The notes: a model not told the origin generated them from the sequence alone. 39,134 nucleotides of DNA from Acidobacteriota bacterium (GCA_017994815.1 JAGOJY010000038.1:1-39134); one strand, 5' to 3'. Counted from the first letter of the stretch, positions 15,355 through 23,879 are shown. Translations and numbers: made by a program.

Positions 15355-17175
15355 TCATTCGCCTTCGCGAAGGCAGGCGCGGGCGCGCAGGTCCGCGCCC
15401 GCGGTGCGCCAGAGCGCGTGCGCGGTTCCGAGTTCGAGCCGCGCGGATTCGCCGTCTCCCGCCGCGGCGAGCAGCTCGGCGAGGCGGACGCGCACCGGGG
15501 CGCTCTCCAAAGGACAGTCGAGGTCCTGCCAGAACCGTGCGAGCGAACGCAGGACGCGAATCGCCTCCTCGCGTCGCCCTTCGGCGAGGGCGAGTTCGGC
15601 GCGGGCGCGCTCGATCGCGCCGCGCTGCGCCGGAGTGATCTCGCCGTTCTCGACGCCCGCCCCGTCCGCCGCCTGGATGCTCTCCGCCGCGGCGAGCGCG
15701 GCCTGCGCGCGCTGCGGATCCCCCGCGAGCGCCGCGGCCCGCGCGAGCGCCGCCGTCAAGAGGCGGCGGCGCTGGCGGCAAGACCACGACGGGTCATCGA
15801 GCGCGCGCTCGAGGGCGCGAACCGCGCCCGTCGCGTCCCCACGCTCGAGCAACAGTTCGGCCCAGCCGGGGCACGGATCCCAGCCGTTGGCCCGCGCGCG
15901 GCGGTAGGCCTCCTCGGCGCCGTCGACGTCGCCGCGCAGGCGGAGCACGTCGCCGATCAGCCGCTCGGCGTCGCCGACGGCCCACGGCGCGCTCGACTCG
16001 ACTTCGCGTCGCACCTCGAGCAACTCGTTTTCGGCCGCCGTCAGCTCTCCCCTGATGCTCAGGACCTCGGCGCGGTGCATGCGGCAGACCGCCGGGTAGG
16101 TCGCCGTCGGGGCGCGGCTGGACCAGCGCGTGAAGCCTTCGGTCCAGTGCGCGGCACGCGCCCAGTCGCCGCGGTTCTGGCAGATGTAGATCAGTCCGCA
16201 GTAGACGAGGCCCGCGAACCACGGCCCGACCGGTCCGCCGAGCACCGCCGCGGCGGCTTCGTCGTGGAGCGCGAGTCCCCGCCGGACTTCGCCGCGGGCC
16301 ACGCAGACGTGGCCGAGGTAGATCAACGCCACCGCCTCGAGGTCGACGTCGCCGATCTCGCGCGCGAGTTCCAGTGCGCGCTCGGCGTGGTGCAGCGCTC
16401 CCTCCAGGTCGCCGTCGGCGAGCGCGAGCCGCCCGGCGATCCACTCCCGCTGCGCAACCTCGCGGCACGGCGGTGCGCTGCCGAGCAGCCGGGTCGCGCG
16501 GCTCAGCCAGCCGCGCGACACGCTCAGCCGGCGACCCTCGAGGTGGATCTGCGCGAGGTAGAGCGCCGCGCGCGCGCTGCCGACGGCGTCCCCCGCCGCG
16601 GCGTGCGCGCTCGCCGCGCGCTCGAGAAACGGCACCGCGTCGGCCGGCCGGCCCAGGTTGAGCCTGCACCACGCGGCGCGCTCGAGGTCGGCCGACAACA
16701 GTCCGCTGGCCCGGTCGGCGTCGTCGAAGAGCGCGAGCGCCTCCTCCCAGTTGTCGCACTCGTACGCGCTGCGCGCGGGCGCGAGTGCGGCGCGATCGAC
16801 GCCGGGCGTGGCCGCCGCCGGACCGCTCGGGGCCGTGTCGGGAAGCGCTGAATCGGCGCGATCGGCGACGTCGGAAAGAACCTCGGCGTCGAAGCGGTAG
16901 CCGCGCCGCGGAAAGGTCTTGATCGCGTCCGCCGCACCGCCGGCGCGCAGCGCGTTGCGCGCCAGGCTGACGACGCGCTGCAGCGAGCTCTCCGTGACGT
17001 GCGTCCCCGGCCAGAGGCACTCGAGCAGCTCGTCCTTGGACACGACGCGGCCGCGTTGACGTGCGAAGTACGCCAGGGCATCGAAGACCAGCGGCTCGAG
17101 GACGATCTCGCGCCCGCGCAGGCGAAGTTCGCGGCGCATTTCGTCGAGCTCGAAGTCCAGGAACCGGAAGGTCAT
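15355..17175 (-). CDS. winged-helix transcriptional regulator with TPR-type sensor region
   Basis: The product has 606 residues from ATG 17175, where FRFLDFELDEMRRELRLRG is the usual start of such regulators; the upstream in-frame ATG at 17229 would add residues not seen in the family. Residues 1-95 are an OmpR/CadC-type winged helix (FDALAYFARQRGRVVSKDEL, LWPGTHVTESSLQRVVSLAR, IKTFPRRGYRFDAEV). About 140-600 is all-helical with repeated A-x-x-L-x-x-G/A-A patterns (ALALFDDADRASGLL, ARAALYLAQIHLEG, GALHHAERALELAREIGDVD, AEEAYRRARANGW), i.e. TPR-like repeats. There is no membrane helix between the two parts, so it is cytoplasmic, unlike CadC. The TPR region presumably binds a protein or peptide signal. 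Targets are unknown; the divergent DUF4242 gene is the nearest candidate. Confidence 0.88.
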   Translation of the reverse strand: MTFRFLDFELDEMRRELRLRGREIVLEPLVFDALAYFARQRGRVVSKDELLECLWPGTHVTESSLQRVVSLARNALRAGGAADAIKTFPRRGYRFDAEVLSDVADRADSALPDTAPSGPAAATPGVDRAALAPARSAYECDNWEEALALFDDADRASGLLSADLERAAWCRLNLGRPADAVPFLERAASAHAAAGDAVGSARAALYLAQIHLEGRRLSVSRGWLSRATRLLGSAPPCREVAQREWIAGRLALADGDLEGALHHAERALELAREIGDVDLEAVALIYLGHVCVARGEVRRGLALHDEAAAAVLGGPVGPWFAGLVYCGLIYICQNRGDWARAAHWTEGFTRWSSRAPTATYPAVCRMHRAEVLSIRGELTAAENELLEVRREVESSAPWAVGDAERLIGDVLRLRGDVDGAEEAYRRARANGWDPCPGWAELLLERGDATGAVRALERALDDPSWSCRQRRRLLTAALARAAALAGDPQRAQAALAAAESIQAADGAGVENGEITPAQRGAIERARAELALAEGRREEAIRVLRSLARFWQDLDCPLESAPVRVRLAELLAAAGDGESARLELGTAHALWRTAGADLRARACLREGE

Positions 17176-17396
17176 CGCGGTGCATCCACTGGCGGCCCAC
17201 CCGGGCATTGGCGAGCGGCGGGAGATCATAAGGGTTTCATCAGGCCGCCGAAAGGACGCGGCGCGCGCCGTCTTTCACAATCCGCCCATCGAACGCGGGA
17301 GCTGCCGGGCCGGATTCTCGCGGCCGCGCATGCCGGACCCAGCGGCACCGCACCTCGCACCTGCACCAGGCAGGCGCCCATGAACGGAGACCGACA

Positions 17397-17696
17397 ATGC
17401 AAACGTACGTGATTCTGCGCCGGAACTTCTGGAACAACGCCGAGGCCCTCGAGATCTCGGCTTCGATCTCGGCGCGGGTCGGGGCCGAGGAGATGCCCGA
17501 CCAGGTGAAGTGGATCCGCTCCTACGTCGTGAGGGAAGAGGACGAGAATGGCACCGAGAAGCTCGGAACGGTGTGCATCTACCGCGGGACGAGCGCCGAG
17601 GCCGTCCGCGAGCACGCCCGTCGCGTCGGCATGCCGGCCGACGAGGTGATCCCCGTCTCGAATCTGGTGGTCGTCAACGACGACACCGAGTTGTGA
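17397..17696 (+). CDS. DUF4242 family protein (SCO4226-like)
   Basis: The product has 99 residues from ATG 17397, with GGAGA about nine bases upstream. It shows the family's small ferredoxin-like alternation: MQTYVILRRNFWNN, an alpha helix (LEISASISARVGAEE), KWIRSYVVREE, GTVCIYRGTSAEAVREHARR and a final strand ADEVIPVSNLVVVND. The EAVREHARR-x-G-x-PAD block is the diagnostic part of DUF4242. The Streptomyces member SCO4226 binds nickel, but whether this one does is unknown. The length is normal. It is divergent from the winged-helix/TPR regulator across about 220 bases, which could be a regulatory pair. Confidence 0.8.
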   Translation: MQTYVILRRNFWNNAEALEISASISARVGAEEMPDQVKWIRSYVVREEDENGTEKLGTVCIYRGTSAEAVREHARRVGMPADEVIPVSNLVVVNDDTEL

Positions 17697-17780
17697 GCCG
17701 CAGTACAAAGAACTGACGTGAATACCGGTCTCGGAAGCGGGCGTGCCCGCGCCTGCTCTGACAAGTTGCGGAGCATGAAC

Positions 17781-18362
17781 ATGAACTGCAGACAGATCAT
17801 CGTGACAGCCGTTGCCGTCGTCGCGTTCCTCGCGGTGAACCCGGCCGCGTTGGCCCAGCAGACCCAGCGCACCACCCCGGGCGACACGCTCGTTTCGGCG
17901 GTCCGCCAGGCGACTGCGGAGTATCGCGATCTCGACGTCGCCATGGCCGCCGGCTACGGCATGTTCCACGGCTGTGTCAGCGGCCCGCAAGACGGCGCGA
18001 TGGGCGCCCACTTCGTCAATGGCGACCTTGTCGGCGACGGCGAACTGGATGCCGCCCGGCCGGAGGCCTTGCTCTACGAGCCGCGCGCTGGTCAACTGCG
18101 ACTCGCGGGCGTGGAGTACGTCGTGCTCGCCGATGCCTGGAACGCGGCGCACGACACGCCGCCGATGCTGATGGGCCAGGTGTTCCAATACGTCGGCGCC
18201 CCGAACCGCTATCGCCTGCCGGCGTTCTACGAGCTCCACGTCTGGGCCTGGAAGCACAACCCGAGCGGCACGTTCAGCGACTGGAACCCGCTGGTCTCGT
18301 GCGACGATTTCACGGCCGACGCCATGATGGACCTGTCGCCGGCCACGCACGGCAGTCACTGA
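17781..18362 (+). CDS. exported protein of unknown function
   Basis: The product has 193 residues from ATG 17781; GCGGAG lies eight bases upstream, and the in-frame ATG at 17775 would overlap that spacing. The signal peptide QIIVTAVAVVAFLAVNPAAL ends in AQQ. The mature protein begins with a helix (SAVRQATAEYRDLDVAMAAG) followed by YGMFHGCVSGPQDGAMGAHF, then PEALLYEPRAG, GVEYVVLADAWN and a histidine/tryptophan-rich tail (FYELHVWAWKHNPSGTFSDW). The HGCVSG-x-x-x-G-x-M-G-x-HF and ELHVW pieces recur in small exported proteins of environmental bacteria, but I know no function. Two cysteines could be disulfide-linked. A strong hairpin follows the stop. Confidence 0.75.
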   Translation: MNCRQIIVTAVAVVAFLAVNPAALAQQTQRTTPGDTLVSAVRQATAEYRDLDVAMAAGYGMFHGCVSGPQDGAMGAHFVNGDLVGDGELDAARPEALLYEPRAGQLRLAGVEYVVLADAWNAAHDTPPMLMGQVFQYVGAPNRYRLPAFYELHVWAWKHNPSGTFSDWNPLVSCDDFTADAMMDLSPATHGSH

Positions 18363-18376
18363 GCCCAAGGACGAAC

Positions 18377-18414
18377 GAGGGGAAGCGGGTGAGCCGCCTC
18401 ATCCGCTTCCCTTC
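18377..18414 (+). terminator. hairpin terminator after the 17781 gene
   Basis: GGAAGCGGGTGAG (18381-18393), loop CCGC and CTCATCCGCTTCC (18398-18410) form a 13-bp stem with one G-U pair. Flanking bases extend it to about 16 pairs. It starts 15 bases after the stop codon. The following CTTCTCTCTGTT is pyrimidine-rich rather than a pure T run, so it is a moderately good intrinsic terminator. Confidence 0.75.
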
Positions 18415-18801
18415 TCTCTGTTGTGCCGGTGCCGGTGAGATCGCGCAACTGCCGTGTTCCGCCGTCTCACCGGGAGCCGCGCGGCGAACGGCCGGTCGCG
18501 GTTCAGCGGATCCGCCGGCTGCCGCGTCATCACCGGCGGAGGCCCTCCCGGAGTTCCCCCGCCCCGCGCCGCACTGATCTCCATGATGGCCCCAGCGGCG
18601 GCAAAAGCCGCGGCTCCACCCTTGGCGGTGAATTCCACGCGGCGACAATCTAAATCCAGCATCTGTTTATAATTGAGATCCCGTCTGTCGGAGCGATCAC
18701 CGATCCGGTCCCGCAGGGTTCTTCTCCCGACGGGGACGCGCGGCAAGATCTTCGGGACCGTACACGGCGTGGCCGCCGTCGCTCACGGAGGTGACACGAT
18801 C
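18415..18801. other. intergenic region upstream of the PAS gene
   Basis: No gene is clear. A minus-strand frame from about 18662 (LDLDCRRVEFTAKGGAAAFA) reads briefly like protein but becomes low-complexity. The right part holds a local AT-rich patch with a perfect TATAAT at 18668, followed by a leader of about 120 bases that reaches the PAS gene. Confidence 0.4.
18668..18673 (+). promoter_or_regulatory. candidate -10 box for the PAS/oxidoreductase operon
   Basis: TATAAT sits in an AT-rich patch (TCTGTTTATAATTGAGAT), rare in this GC-rich window, about 130 bases upstream of the PAS start. No good TTGACA lies 16-18 bases upstream; GCGACA at 18642 is too far. The promoter may therefore depend on an activator or have a weak -35 element. 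Confidence 0.4.
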
Positions 18802-19233
18802 ATGATCCCAGACAGCCTCCCACAAGCGATACTGAGCGGCTCGCCCGACGCAATCCTGATCTGCGACCGCCAGGGCACGATACGCTTCTGGAACCGTTCA
18901 GCCGAGCGGGTCTTTGGCCTCTCGGGCGTCGATGCGCTCGGCGGCACGCTGGACCTCATCATCCCTGAGCGGCTCCGCGGCCGGCACTGGAGCGCTTGGG
19001 AGCGGTCCATGATCTCCGGCGTCACGCGGTACGGTGAGGGCCAGCTTCTCGCCGTGCCGGCGCTTCACAGGGACGGTCGCCAGATCTCAATCGGGTTCTC
19101 GATCCAGTTCCTGAAGGACGACAACGGACGGATCGAATGGGTCGTGGCGGTGATCCGGGACGTGACGGAAAGGTACGCGAAGGAGAAGGCTCTGCGGGAG
19201 CAGCTCAAGGCCAGGGAGTCTCAGACGGCCTGA
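18802..19233 (+). CDS. stand-alone PAS-domain protein
   Basis: The product has 143 residues from ATG 18802, with GGAGGTGA about nine bases upstream. Almost the whole protein is one PAS domain: AILSGSPDAILICDRQGTI, FWNRSAERVFGLSGVDALGG, a FAD/flavin-PAS-like IIPERLRGRHWSAWERSM, ISIGFSIQFLKDDNGRIEW and VVAVIRDVTERYAKEKALRE. This is the PAS/PAC layout seen in sensor kinases, ending in the start of a linker helix, but no kinase, cyclase or HTH follows. The RG-x-HW motif is common in PAS domains that bind haem or flavin, but I cannot assign the cofactor. It lies 38 bases before an FAD/NAD(P) oxidoreductase, very probably in one transcript, suggesting a redox-linked pair. Confidence 0.85.
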   Translation: MIPDSLPQAILSGSPDAILICDRQGTIRFWNRSAERVFGLSGVDALGGTLDLIIPERLRGRHWSAWERSMISGVTRYGEGQLLAVPALHRDGRQISIGFSIQFLKDDNGRIEWVVAVIRDVTERYAKEKALREQLKARESQTA

Positions 19234-19271
19234 CATGCGCTTCGCGTTCGCCACGTGAGATGGAGAGACGA

Positions 19272-20444
19272 ATGACCGGCTCAAAGTACGTTGTGGTGGG
19301 CGGCGGGATGACGGCACACGCGGCCGCGCAAGGGATCCGTTCCGTGGACCCGAGCGGGTTCATCACCGTGCTCGGGGATGAGCCGGTGGGGCCCTACGCT
19401 CGTCCGCCGCTGACCAAGGGGCTGTGGACGGGACAGGAGGAGGGCTCGATCCGGCTGCCCCCGATCGAGGGCGTTTCCTTCCGCACAGGCGCGCATGTCG
19501 CGGCGATCGACCGTGCCGCGCGCCACGTTGCGCTCGAGAGCGGTGAGACCATCGGTTACGAGCGGCTTCTGCTCGCTACCGGCGGCAGCCCACGCCGTCT
19601 ACCTTTTGGCGGCGACAACATCGTCTATTACCGGACCGTCGGAGACTTCCGGCGCGTCCGGGCGCTCCCTGTGGGTAAGCACGTGGCGATCATTGGCGGA
19701 GGTTTCATCGGCTCCGAGATCGCCGCGTCGCTGGCGACCGCCGGCTACCGCGCGACCCTCGTCTTCCCCGAGGAAGGAATCGGCGCGCGCGTCCTCCCGC
19801 AAGATCTCTCTATGCACCTGAACGGCTACTACGCGGAGCGTGATGTCGAGGTTCGGCCGGGCGAGCGCGTGACCGGGCTCCTGGCGCAAGGAGCAGGGTT
19901 CACCCTCCAGACCGACCGCGGAGAGATTCGGGCCGACCTCGTTGTGGCGGGGATCGGAATCATCCCGAATGACCGCCTGGCCGCGGAAGCCGGGCTTGCC
20001 ACGAATGACGGCATCCTGGTCGACGAGACGCTGCGCACGTCCGACCCCGTTATCTTCGCGGCCGGTGATGTCGCACGATTCCCGAATCCGGCGCTGAAAG
20101 AACGCATCCGCGTCGAACACGAAGACAACGCCAACAGCATGGGACTAGAGGCCGGGCGCGCGATGGCCGGGGCGGACGTTGCCTATCGCCATCTGCCCTT
20201 CTTTTATTCAGACCTCTTCGACCTCGGGTACGAGGCCGTTGGCGCACTCGATCCACGTCTCGAGACGGTCGTCGACTGGATGGAGCCTTACCGTAAAGGA
20301 ATCGTCTACTACGTCGCCAACGGCCGCGTTCGAGGCGTGCTGGCGTGGGGCGTTTTTGGCAAGATGGAGGCGGCACGGAGTGTCATCGCCGAGCCGGGCC
20401 CGCACGACTCCGGGACGCTCCGCGGCAGGATTGTTGCGCGCTGA
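19272..20444 (+). CDS. FAD/NAD(P)-dependent oxidoreductase, ferredoxin-reductase type
   Basis: The product has 390 residues from ATG 19272 with GGAG seven bases upstream; ATG 19260 is an alternative. The N-terminal FAD Rossmann motif is VVVGGGMTAHAAAQGI, followed by PYARPPLTKGLW, the class signature of oxygenase-coupled ferredoxin reductases and AIF-like enzymes. A second Rossmann motif for NAD(P)H is VAIIGGGFIGSEIAASL (about 138-154), and the second FAD contact is VIFAAGDVARF (about 258-268). The C-terminal domain includes HEDNANSMGLEAGRAM and FFYSDLFDLGYEAVG. The family normally passes electrons from NAD(P)H through FAD to a ferredoxin or rubredoxin. No ferredoxin or oxygenase gene is adjacent; the partner in the operon is the PAS protein. 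Confidence 0.9.
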   Translation: MTGSKYVVVGGGMTAHAAAQGIRSVDPSGFITVLGDEPVGPYARPPLTKGLWTGQEEGSIRLPPIEGVSFRTGAHVAAIDRAARHVALESGETIGYERLLLATGGSPRRLPFGGDNIVYYRTVGDFRRVRALPVGKHVAIIGGGFIGSEIAASLATAGYRATLVFPEEGIGARVLPQDLSMHLNGYYAERDVEVRPGERVTGLLAQGAGFTLQTDRGEIRADLVVAGIGIIPNDRLAAEAGLATNDGILVDETLRTSDPVIFAAGDVARFPNPALKERIRVEHEDNANSMGLEAGRAMAGADVAYRHLPFFYSDLFDLGYEAVGALDPRLETVVDWMEPYRKGIVYYVANGRVRGVLAWGVFGKMEAARSVIAEPGPHDSGTLRGRIVAR

Positions 20445-20622
20445 CCGAGGGAAGATAGAGGAAATCCGGCGCGAGATCGAGCGGCTCTCGGGCGGCAGCG
20501 CGGGGCGGGCGCGCTAGCCGGACGAGCACGCCAGCCAGAACGTGAGCCGCCGCGTAATCGCGCATGGGCTCGCATTAATTCCACACCGCGGTGCTAGGCT
20601 CTGCGCGTTCACGGGAGGAACG

Positions 20623-21078
20623 ATGAGACCTCGCACTCGCGCTTTTTCGCTCGTGATGGTCACCATCGGCCTGGCAACGTTGTTCGCGCTGGCCGAGAAG
20701 AAGAACCCGGCCGTGGCCGAGCCGGGGCAGCCCACGGCCGAGCCCCGGGAAGCCAAGGCCCAACAGGTGTTCCTGCCGGAATGGGTGGTCGTCATCGACG
20801 GCAAGGCCGAGGTCAACGGCACGCTGACGCTGGTCTTCGAGCCCAAGAACGGCGAGAAGAAGCTGCTGCGCGTCAACGTCGTCGCGAAGGAAAAGGCCAA
20901 GCAGATCGCCAGCGACCTCGCGAACCAGTTCACGTTCAGCATTGGCGCGGCCTACAAGGTCAAGGTCAATGGCAACAAGATCGTGGTGACCCAGAAGGAC
21001 AAGAAAGCCCCGGGTTTCGCGATCGAGATCAAGGAGCAGGCGCTCACCGGGGTCTCGGTCCGCCTCACGAAGGGGTAG
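20623..21078 (+). CDS. exported protein of unknown function, lysine-rich
   Basis: The product has 151 residues from ATG 20623, preceded by GGGAGGAA at ideal spacing. A short signal-like helix (FSLVMVTIGLATLFALA) is followed by a Pro/Ala/Glu linker (about residues 27-47). A small beta domain follows: FLPEWVVVIDGKAEVNG, TLTLVFEPKNGEKKLLRVNV, a helix AKEKAKQIASDLANQF, AYKVKVNGNKIVVTQKDKK and ALTGVSVRLTKG. The alternation and the charged surface suggest a compact periplasmic domain. I recognise no family. It stands between the oxidoreductase and a convergent haloperoxidase-like gene, with no operon partner. Confidence 0.75.
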   Translation: MRPRTRAFSLVMVTIGLATLFALAEKKNPAVAEPGQPTAEPREAKAQQVFLPEWVVVIDGKAEVNGTLTLVFEPKNGEKKLLRVNVVAKEKAKQIASDLANQFTFSIGAAYKVKVNGNKIVVTQKDKKAPGFAIEIKEQALTGVSVRLTKG

Positions 21079-21217
21079 GCTCAGTCCCTCGCGAGCAACG
21101 ACCGCGTGAATCCGATCGCGTTTCCAGGGCGAGTATTCTCGCGCTTGGGGGTGTTCGAGACATCGCGCGGACTCAGCCAGCATGCCGCGACGTTATCCCC
21201 CCTGCGGCAGCGCTGCG

Positions 21218-22453
21218 CTAGCGGCTCGGGGCGGCGGACGTGGCTCCCGACAGGCTCCGCGCCACGAGCTGGCCCACCTTGCGCCCGAGCACGGTCCCGA
21301 CCTCGGTCGAGGTGCGGAAGTGCACGCCGTCGCAGATGCGGGCCTCGGCGACCTCGCGCGCGAACTCCTCGAGGCTGGACCACGTGCGCACGGTGCCTTC
21401 GAATGTCGAATTCAGCTTCGGGCAGGGCCTCCCGCCGAGCTCGGCCTCCAGCACCGCGGCCAGCGCGCCGGATACACTGCAGTGGGCGCAGGGGTATTCC
21501 GGGTGCATCGGCGTCTCGATGAACGGCGTCCAGCCGGGATCGGGCTCGGTCGCATCGTTGCCGTCGCGGTCGCCGTTGCGGATGGCCGTGACCGGGCGCC
21601 AGAAGTTGTAGAAGTACTTCGCATCGAACACCGCGATGAGCGCATCGTCCATCGCCATGCCCGCCAGCGCGAGCAGGCGCGCGTTGTCGGTCACGTCGCG
21701 TCCCGGAGTGTCGGCGACGCAGCGCGCGAGCGGCCAGTACACCGCCGGCGCGGTGGCTTCCCAGAAGCGCGCCGCCGCCGTCTGTGGTTCCGTCCGGCGG
21801 GCGCGGTCCTTCGCGCCGAGCACCTTGATCTCGTTGTAGTCGCGCGCCCAGGTCTGGCTGTCCAGTGCGGGCGGGGGACCCGGGCGGAACTGGTCGCCGC
21901 TCGCCATCACCCAGGGCCGGCGCCGACCCCAGTGCGGCACGGCCGGGATCGTCGTGGGGACGTACGCGCCCGCTGCCGCGCTCGGCCGGTACATGTCGGG
22001 CGCGGTGCAGCCATCATCGGCACACAGGGCTACGACCGCCGCGGCGGCGCGCTCGCCCACCGCGATGCCGGCGGACTTCGCCGGTCCGTCAGGCACGGCG
22101 CGCAGGGCGGCGTCGTACTGGGCGTCGACCTCGGACTGCTGCCCCGGCACGACCTTCGACAACGCGGCGTGCACCGCGGCCGCGACCGCGGCGTCCAGCG
22201 AGGCCGTCGGCGCGCGGTCGATCTTCGCGCGCCCGGGTGGATAACGTGCGGTGATCGCGTTGACTGCCTCGAACACCGAGACCTGTACGACGGCCATCGC
22301 CCTCACCGCGAGGGGCGTGGCCTTCAGCGTTGACGCGATCTCCGCGGCTCGCGTGTTGGCCTCGGTGACGACATCGGCCTCGCACATCGGAACGGAGAGT
22401 ACGATCGGGAGCAGCGCCGCCGATGCGGCGAGCCCGCGGCAGTTCAGATTCAC
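21218..22453 (-). CDS. exported vanadium-haloperoxidase-like enzyme (PAP2 superfamily)
   Basis: The product has 411 residues from GTG 22453, where GGGAGGT lies four bases upstream; the longer frame from 22480 lacks such a site. A signal peptide covers about residues 1-25. The catalytic blocks of the vanadium haloperoxidase/PAP2 fold are in order. They are KYFYNFWRPVTAI (K-x6-RP), then HPEYPCAHCSVSGA in place of PSGH, and ARICDGVHFR (R-x5-H) near the C-terminus. The first and third blocks keep the phosphate/vanadate-binding residues. In the second the histidine is kept, but Ser-Gly is Cys-Ala. N-terminal helical pairs (VQVSVFEAVNAITARY, AAVAAAVHAALSKVV) match this branch. The reaction could be halide oxidation or phosphate ester hydrolysis; the sequence does not decide. 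Confidence 0.85.
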   Translation of the reverse strand: MNLNCRGLAASAALLPIVLSVPMCEADVVTEANTRAAEIASTLKATPLAVRAMAVVQVSVFEAVNAITARYPPGRAKIDRAPTASLDAAVAAAVHAALSKVVPGQQSEVDAQYDAALRAVPDGPAKSAGIAVGERAAAAVVALCADDGCTAPDMYRPSAAAGAYVPTTIPAVPHWGRRRPWVMASGDQFRPGPPPALDSQTWARDYNEIKVLGAKDRARRTEPQTAAARFWEATAPAVYWPLARCVADTPGRDVTDNARLLALAGMAMDDALIAVFDAKYFYNFWRPVTAIRNGDRDGNDATEPDPGWTPFIETPMHPEYPCAHCSVSGALAAVLEAELGGRPCPKLNSTFEGTVRTWSSLEEFAREVAEARICDGVHFRTSTEVGTVLGRKVGQLVARSLSGATSAAPSR

Positions 22454-22676
22454 GGAGACCTCCCGGAAGAGGCGAAGCACGGTCCCGCCGGGCGCGGGGC
22501 CAGGACCTCGGGCGCAAACGCCGACCCCGATTATGCCGCCGTTGTCCAGCGCCCCGCGCGCTCACTGGAGTTGACGTTACTGACAAATGGATAACTAACA
22601 TGGTGCATCGACATATGATGTCCCATCACAGTGCTCAAATCGCAGTAGACTCCTGCGGCTCACGGCGGGAGGGATC

Positions 22677-23879
22677 ATGAGATCAGCGTGTCGTGCCTGG
22701 CTGGGGATCTCGCTTGCGCTGGGGCTCGCCTCGTCACCGCCGGCGTGGGCGCTCGTGGATCTGCGCCTCGAACGGGTGACGGCGACCCAGGTCCGCCTCG
22801 ACTGGACCGGCGGCCAGGGCCCGTACTCGATCTACCGGTCGGCATCGCCGGTCGACCTCGTCGCGCCCGGTAATCAGGTGGCTACCGTCTCCGAAACGAC
22901 GTGGACGGACACCTCCGCCGCGGGACCGATCCTGTTCTATGACGTCGAGCCGTTCATGTGCGCATCGAATGCGGATTGCCAGGACGGCAATGTCTGCAAT
23001 GGCCAGGAGACGTGCGCCGGCGGAAATTGCCAGCCCGGCACGCCGCTGGACTGCAATGACGGGATCGCGTGCACCGTGGATACGTGCAACGCGGTCAGCG
23101 GATGCACCCACGCCGCCGACGACAGCCAGTGCGCCTGCGGGCAGACCTGCGATCCCTCGAGCGGATGTTCCAACACGTGCGTCGTCCGCGAGTGCAGCGG
23201 GAGCGTGTACCAGTGCGGCGATTGCGTCGACAACGACGGGGACTGCCGCATCGACACCGCCGATGACCAGTGCCTTGGGCCGTGCGACAACTCCGAGGAC
23301 AGCCTGTACCCGGCGCTGCCGGGCTTCAACCCGCCGCCGTGCACGCAGGACTGCTTCTTCGACCGCGACTCAGGCTCCGGCAACGACGACTGCGCCTGGT
23401 CTCACAAATGCGATCCGCTGGAGGTGGCGCCGCTCTATCCGCCCGAGGGTCCGACGTGTAGCTACGATCCGACGACCACCGTGGGCGGGCGAACCTGCAC
23501 GATGATGTCGTCGTTGCAGAGCGCGACCTGCTCCGAAACTTGTGGACCCCTCACCCCCAACGGCTGCGATTCGTTCGGCTGCTGCTCGATCGCCGGCGCG
23601 CCGGGCCCGGTCTGGCTGGGATCGCTCGTCGACGGTTCCGGGAGCTGCACCCTGGCCGCGTTGAACGATCCAGCGCAGTGCAAGCCGTGCACCCAGGTCA
23701 CGTCCGCGCTGAACGACTGCGGTCACTGCGAGCTGTGCGTCGGCACGACCACGCTGCCCCCGGATTGCCCGGTCCAGGCCTGCGCCGCCGGCGCGGCCCC
23801 TTGCGGCCTTCCGGGTCAAGCCGCGTGCCCGGCGGACAGCTACTGCATTACTGGATGCTGCCAGCCGCTGCCGTTCTAG
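22677..23879 (+). CDS. secreted cysteine-rich protein with FN3-like head
   Basis: The product has 400 residues from ATG 22677 after GGGAGGG. A signal peptide (about residues 1-25) precedes a single FN3-like domain (about 27-97: LRLERVTATQVRLDW, GPYSIYRSASPV). From about 98 onward cysteines are dense: SNADCQDGNVCNGQETC, then GTPLDCNDGIACTVDTCN and CQCGQ-like pieces. This is the C-x-DG-x-x-C-x-x-x-x-x-C repeat pattern of myxococcal-type surface proteins. The later part has CVDNDGDCRIDTADDQC, possibly calcium-binding, and ends in CITGCCQPLPF. The protein must fold by disulfides outside the cell. It has no visible C-terminal anchor. The gene is single, with an AT-richer upstream region (about 22570-22640) that probably holds its promoter. 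Confidence 0.8.
   Translation: MRSACRAWLGISLALGLASSPPAWALVDLRLERVTATQVRLDWTGGQGPYSIYRSASPVDLVAPGNQVATVSETTWTDTSAAGPILFYDVEPFMCASNADCQDGNVCNGQETCAGGNCQPGTPLDCNDGIACTVDTCNAVSGCTHAADDSQCACGQTCDPSSGCSNTCVVRECSGSVYQCGDCVDNDGDCRIDTADDQCLGPCDNSEDSLYPALPGFNPPPCTQDCFFDRDSGSGNDDCAWSHKCDPLEVAPLYPPEGPTCSYDPTTTVGGRTCTMMSSLQSATCSETCGPLTPNGCDSFGCCSIAGAPGPVWLGSLVDGSGSCTLAALNDPAQCKPCTQVTSALNDCGHCELCVGTTTLPPDCPVQACAAGAAPCGLPGQAACPADSYCITGCCQPLPF

Noticed and set aside
15082..16851. A 589-codon plus-strand frame opposite the winged-helix/TPR regulator
   Set aside because: Low-complexity Arg/Ala/Gly text without motifs; the minus strand has a recognisable winged helix.
20456..20517. Short coiled-coil-like tail (KIEEIRREIERLSGG) after the oxidoreductase
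   Set aside because: It has no start codon or ribosome-binding site of its own and is too short to assign; it may be a scrap.
22572..22592. TTGACG and TAACTA as a promoter for the Cys-rich protein
   Set aside because: The spacing is only 15 bases and neither box is good; the AT-rich patch probably holds a promoter, but I cannot place it.
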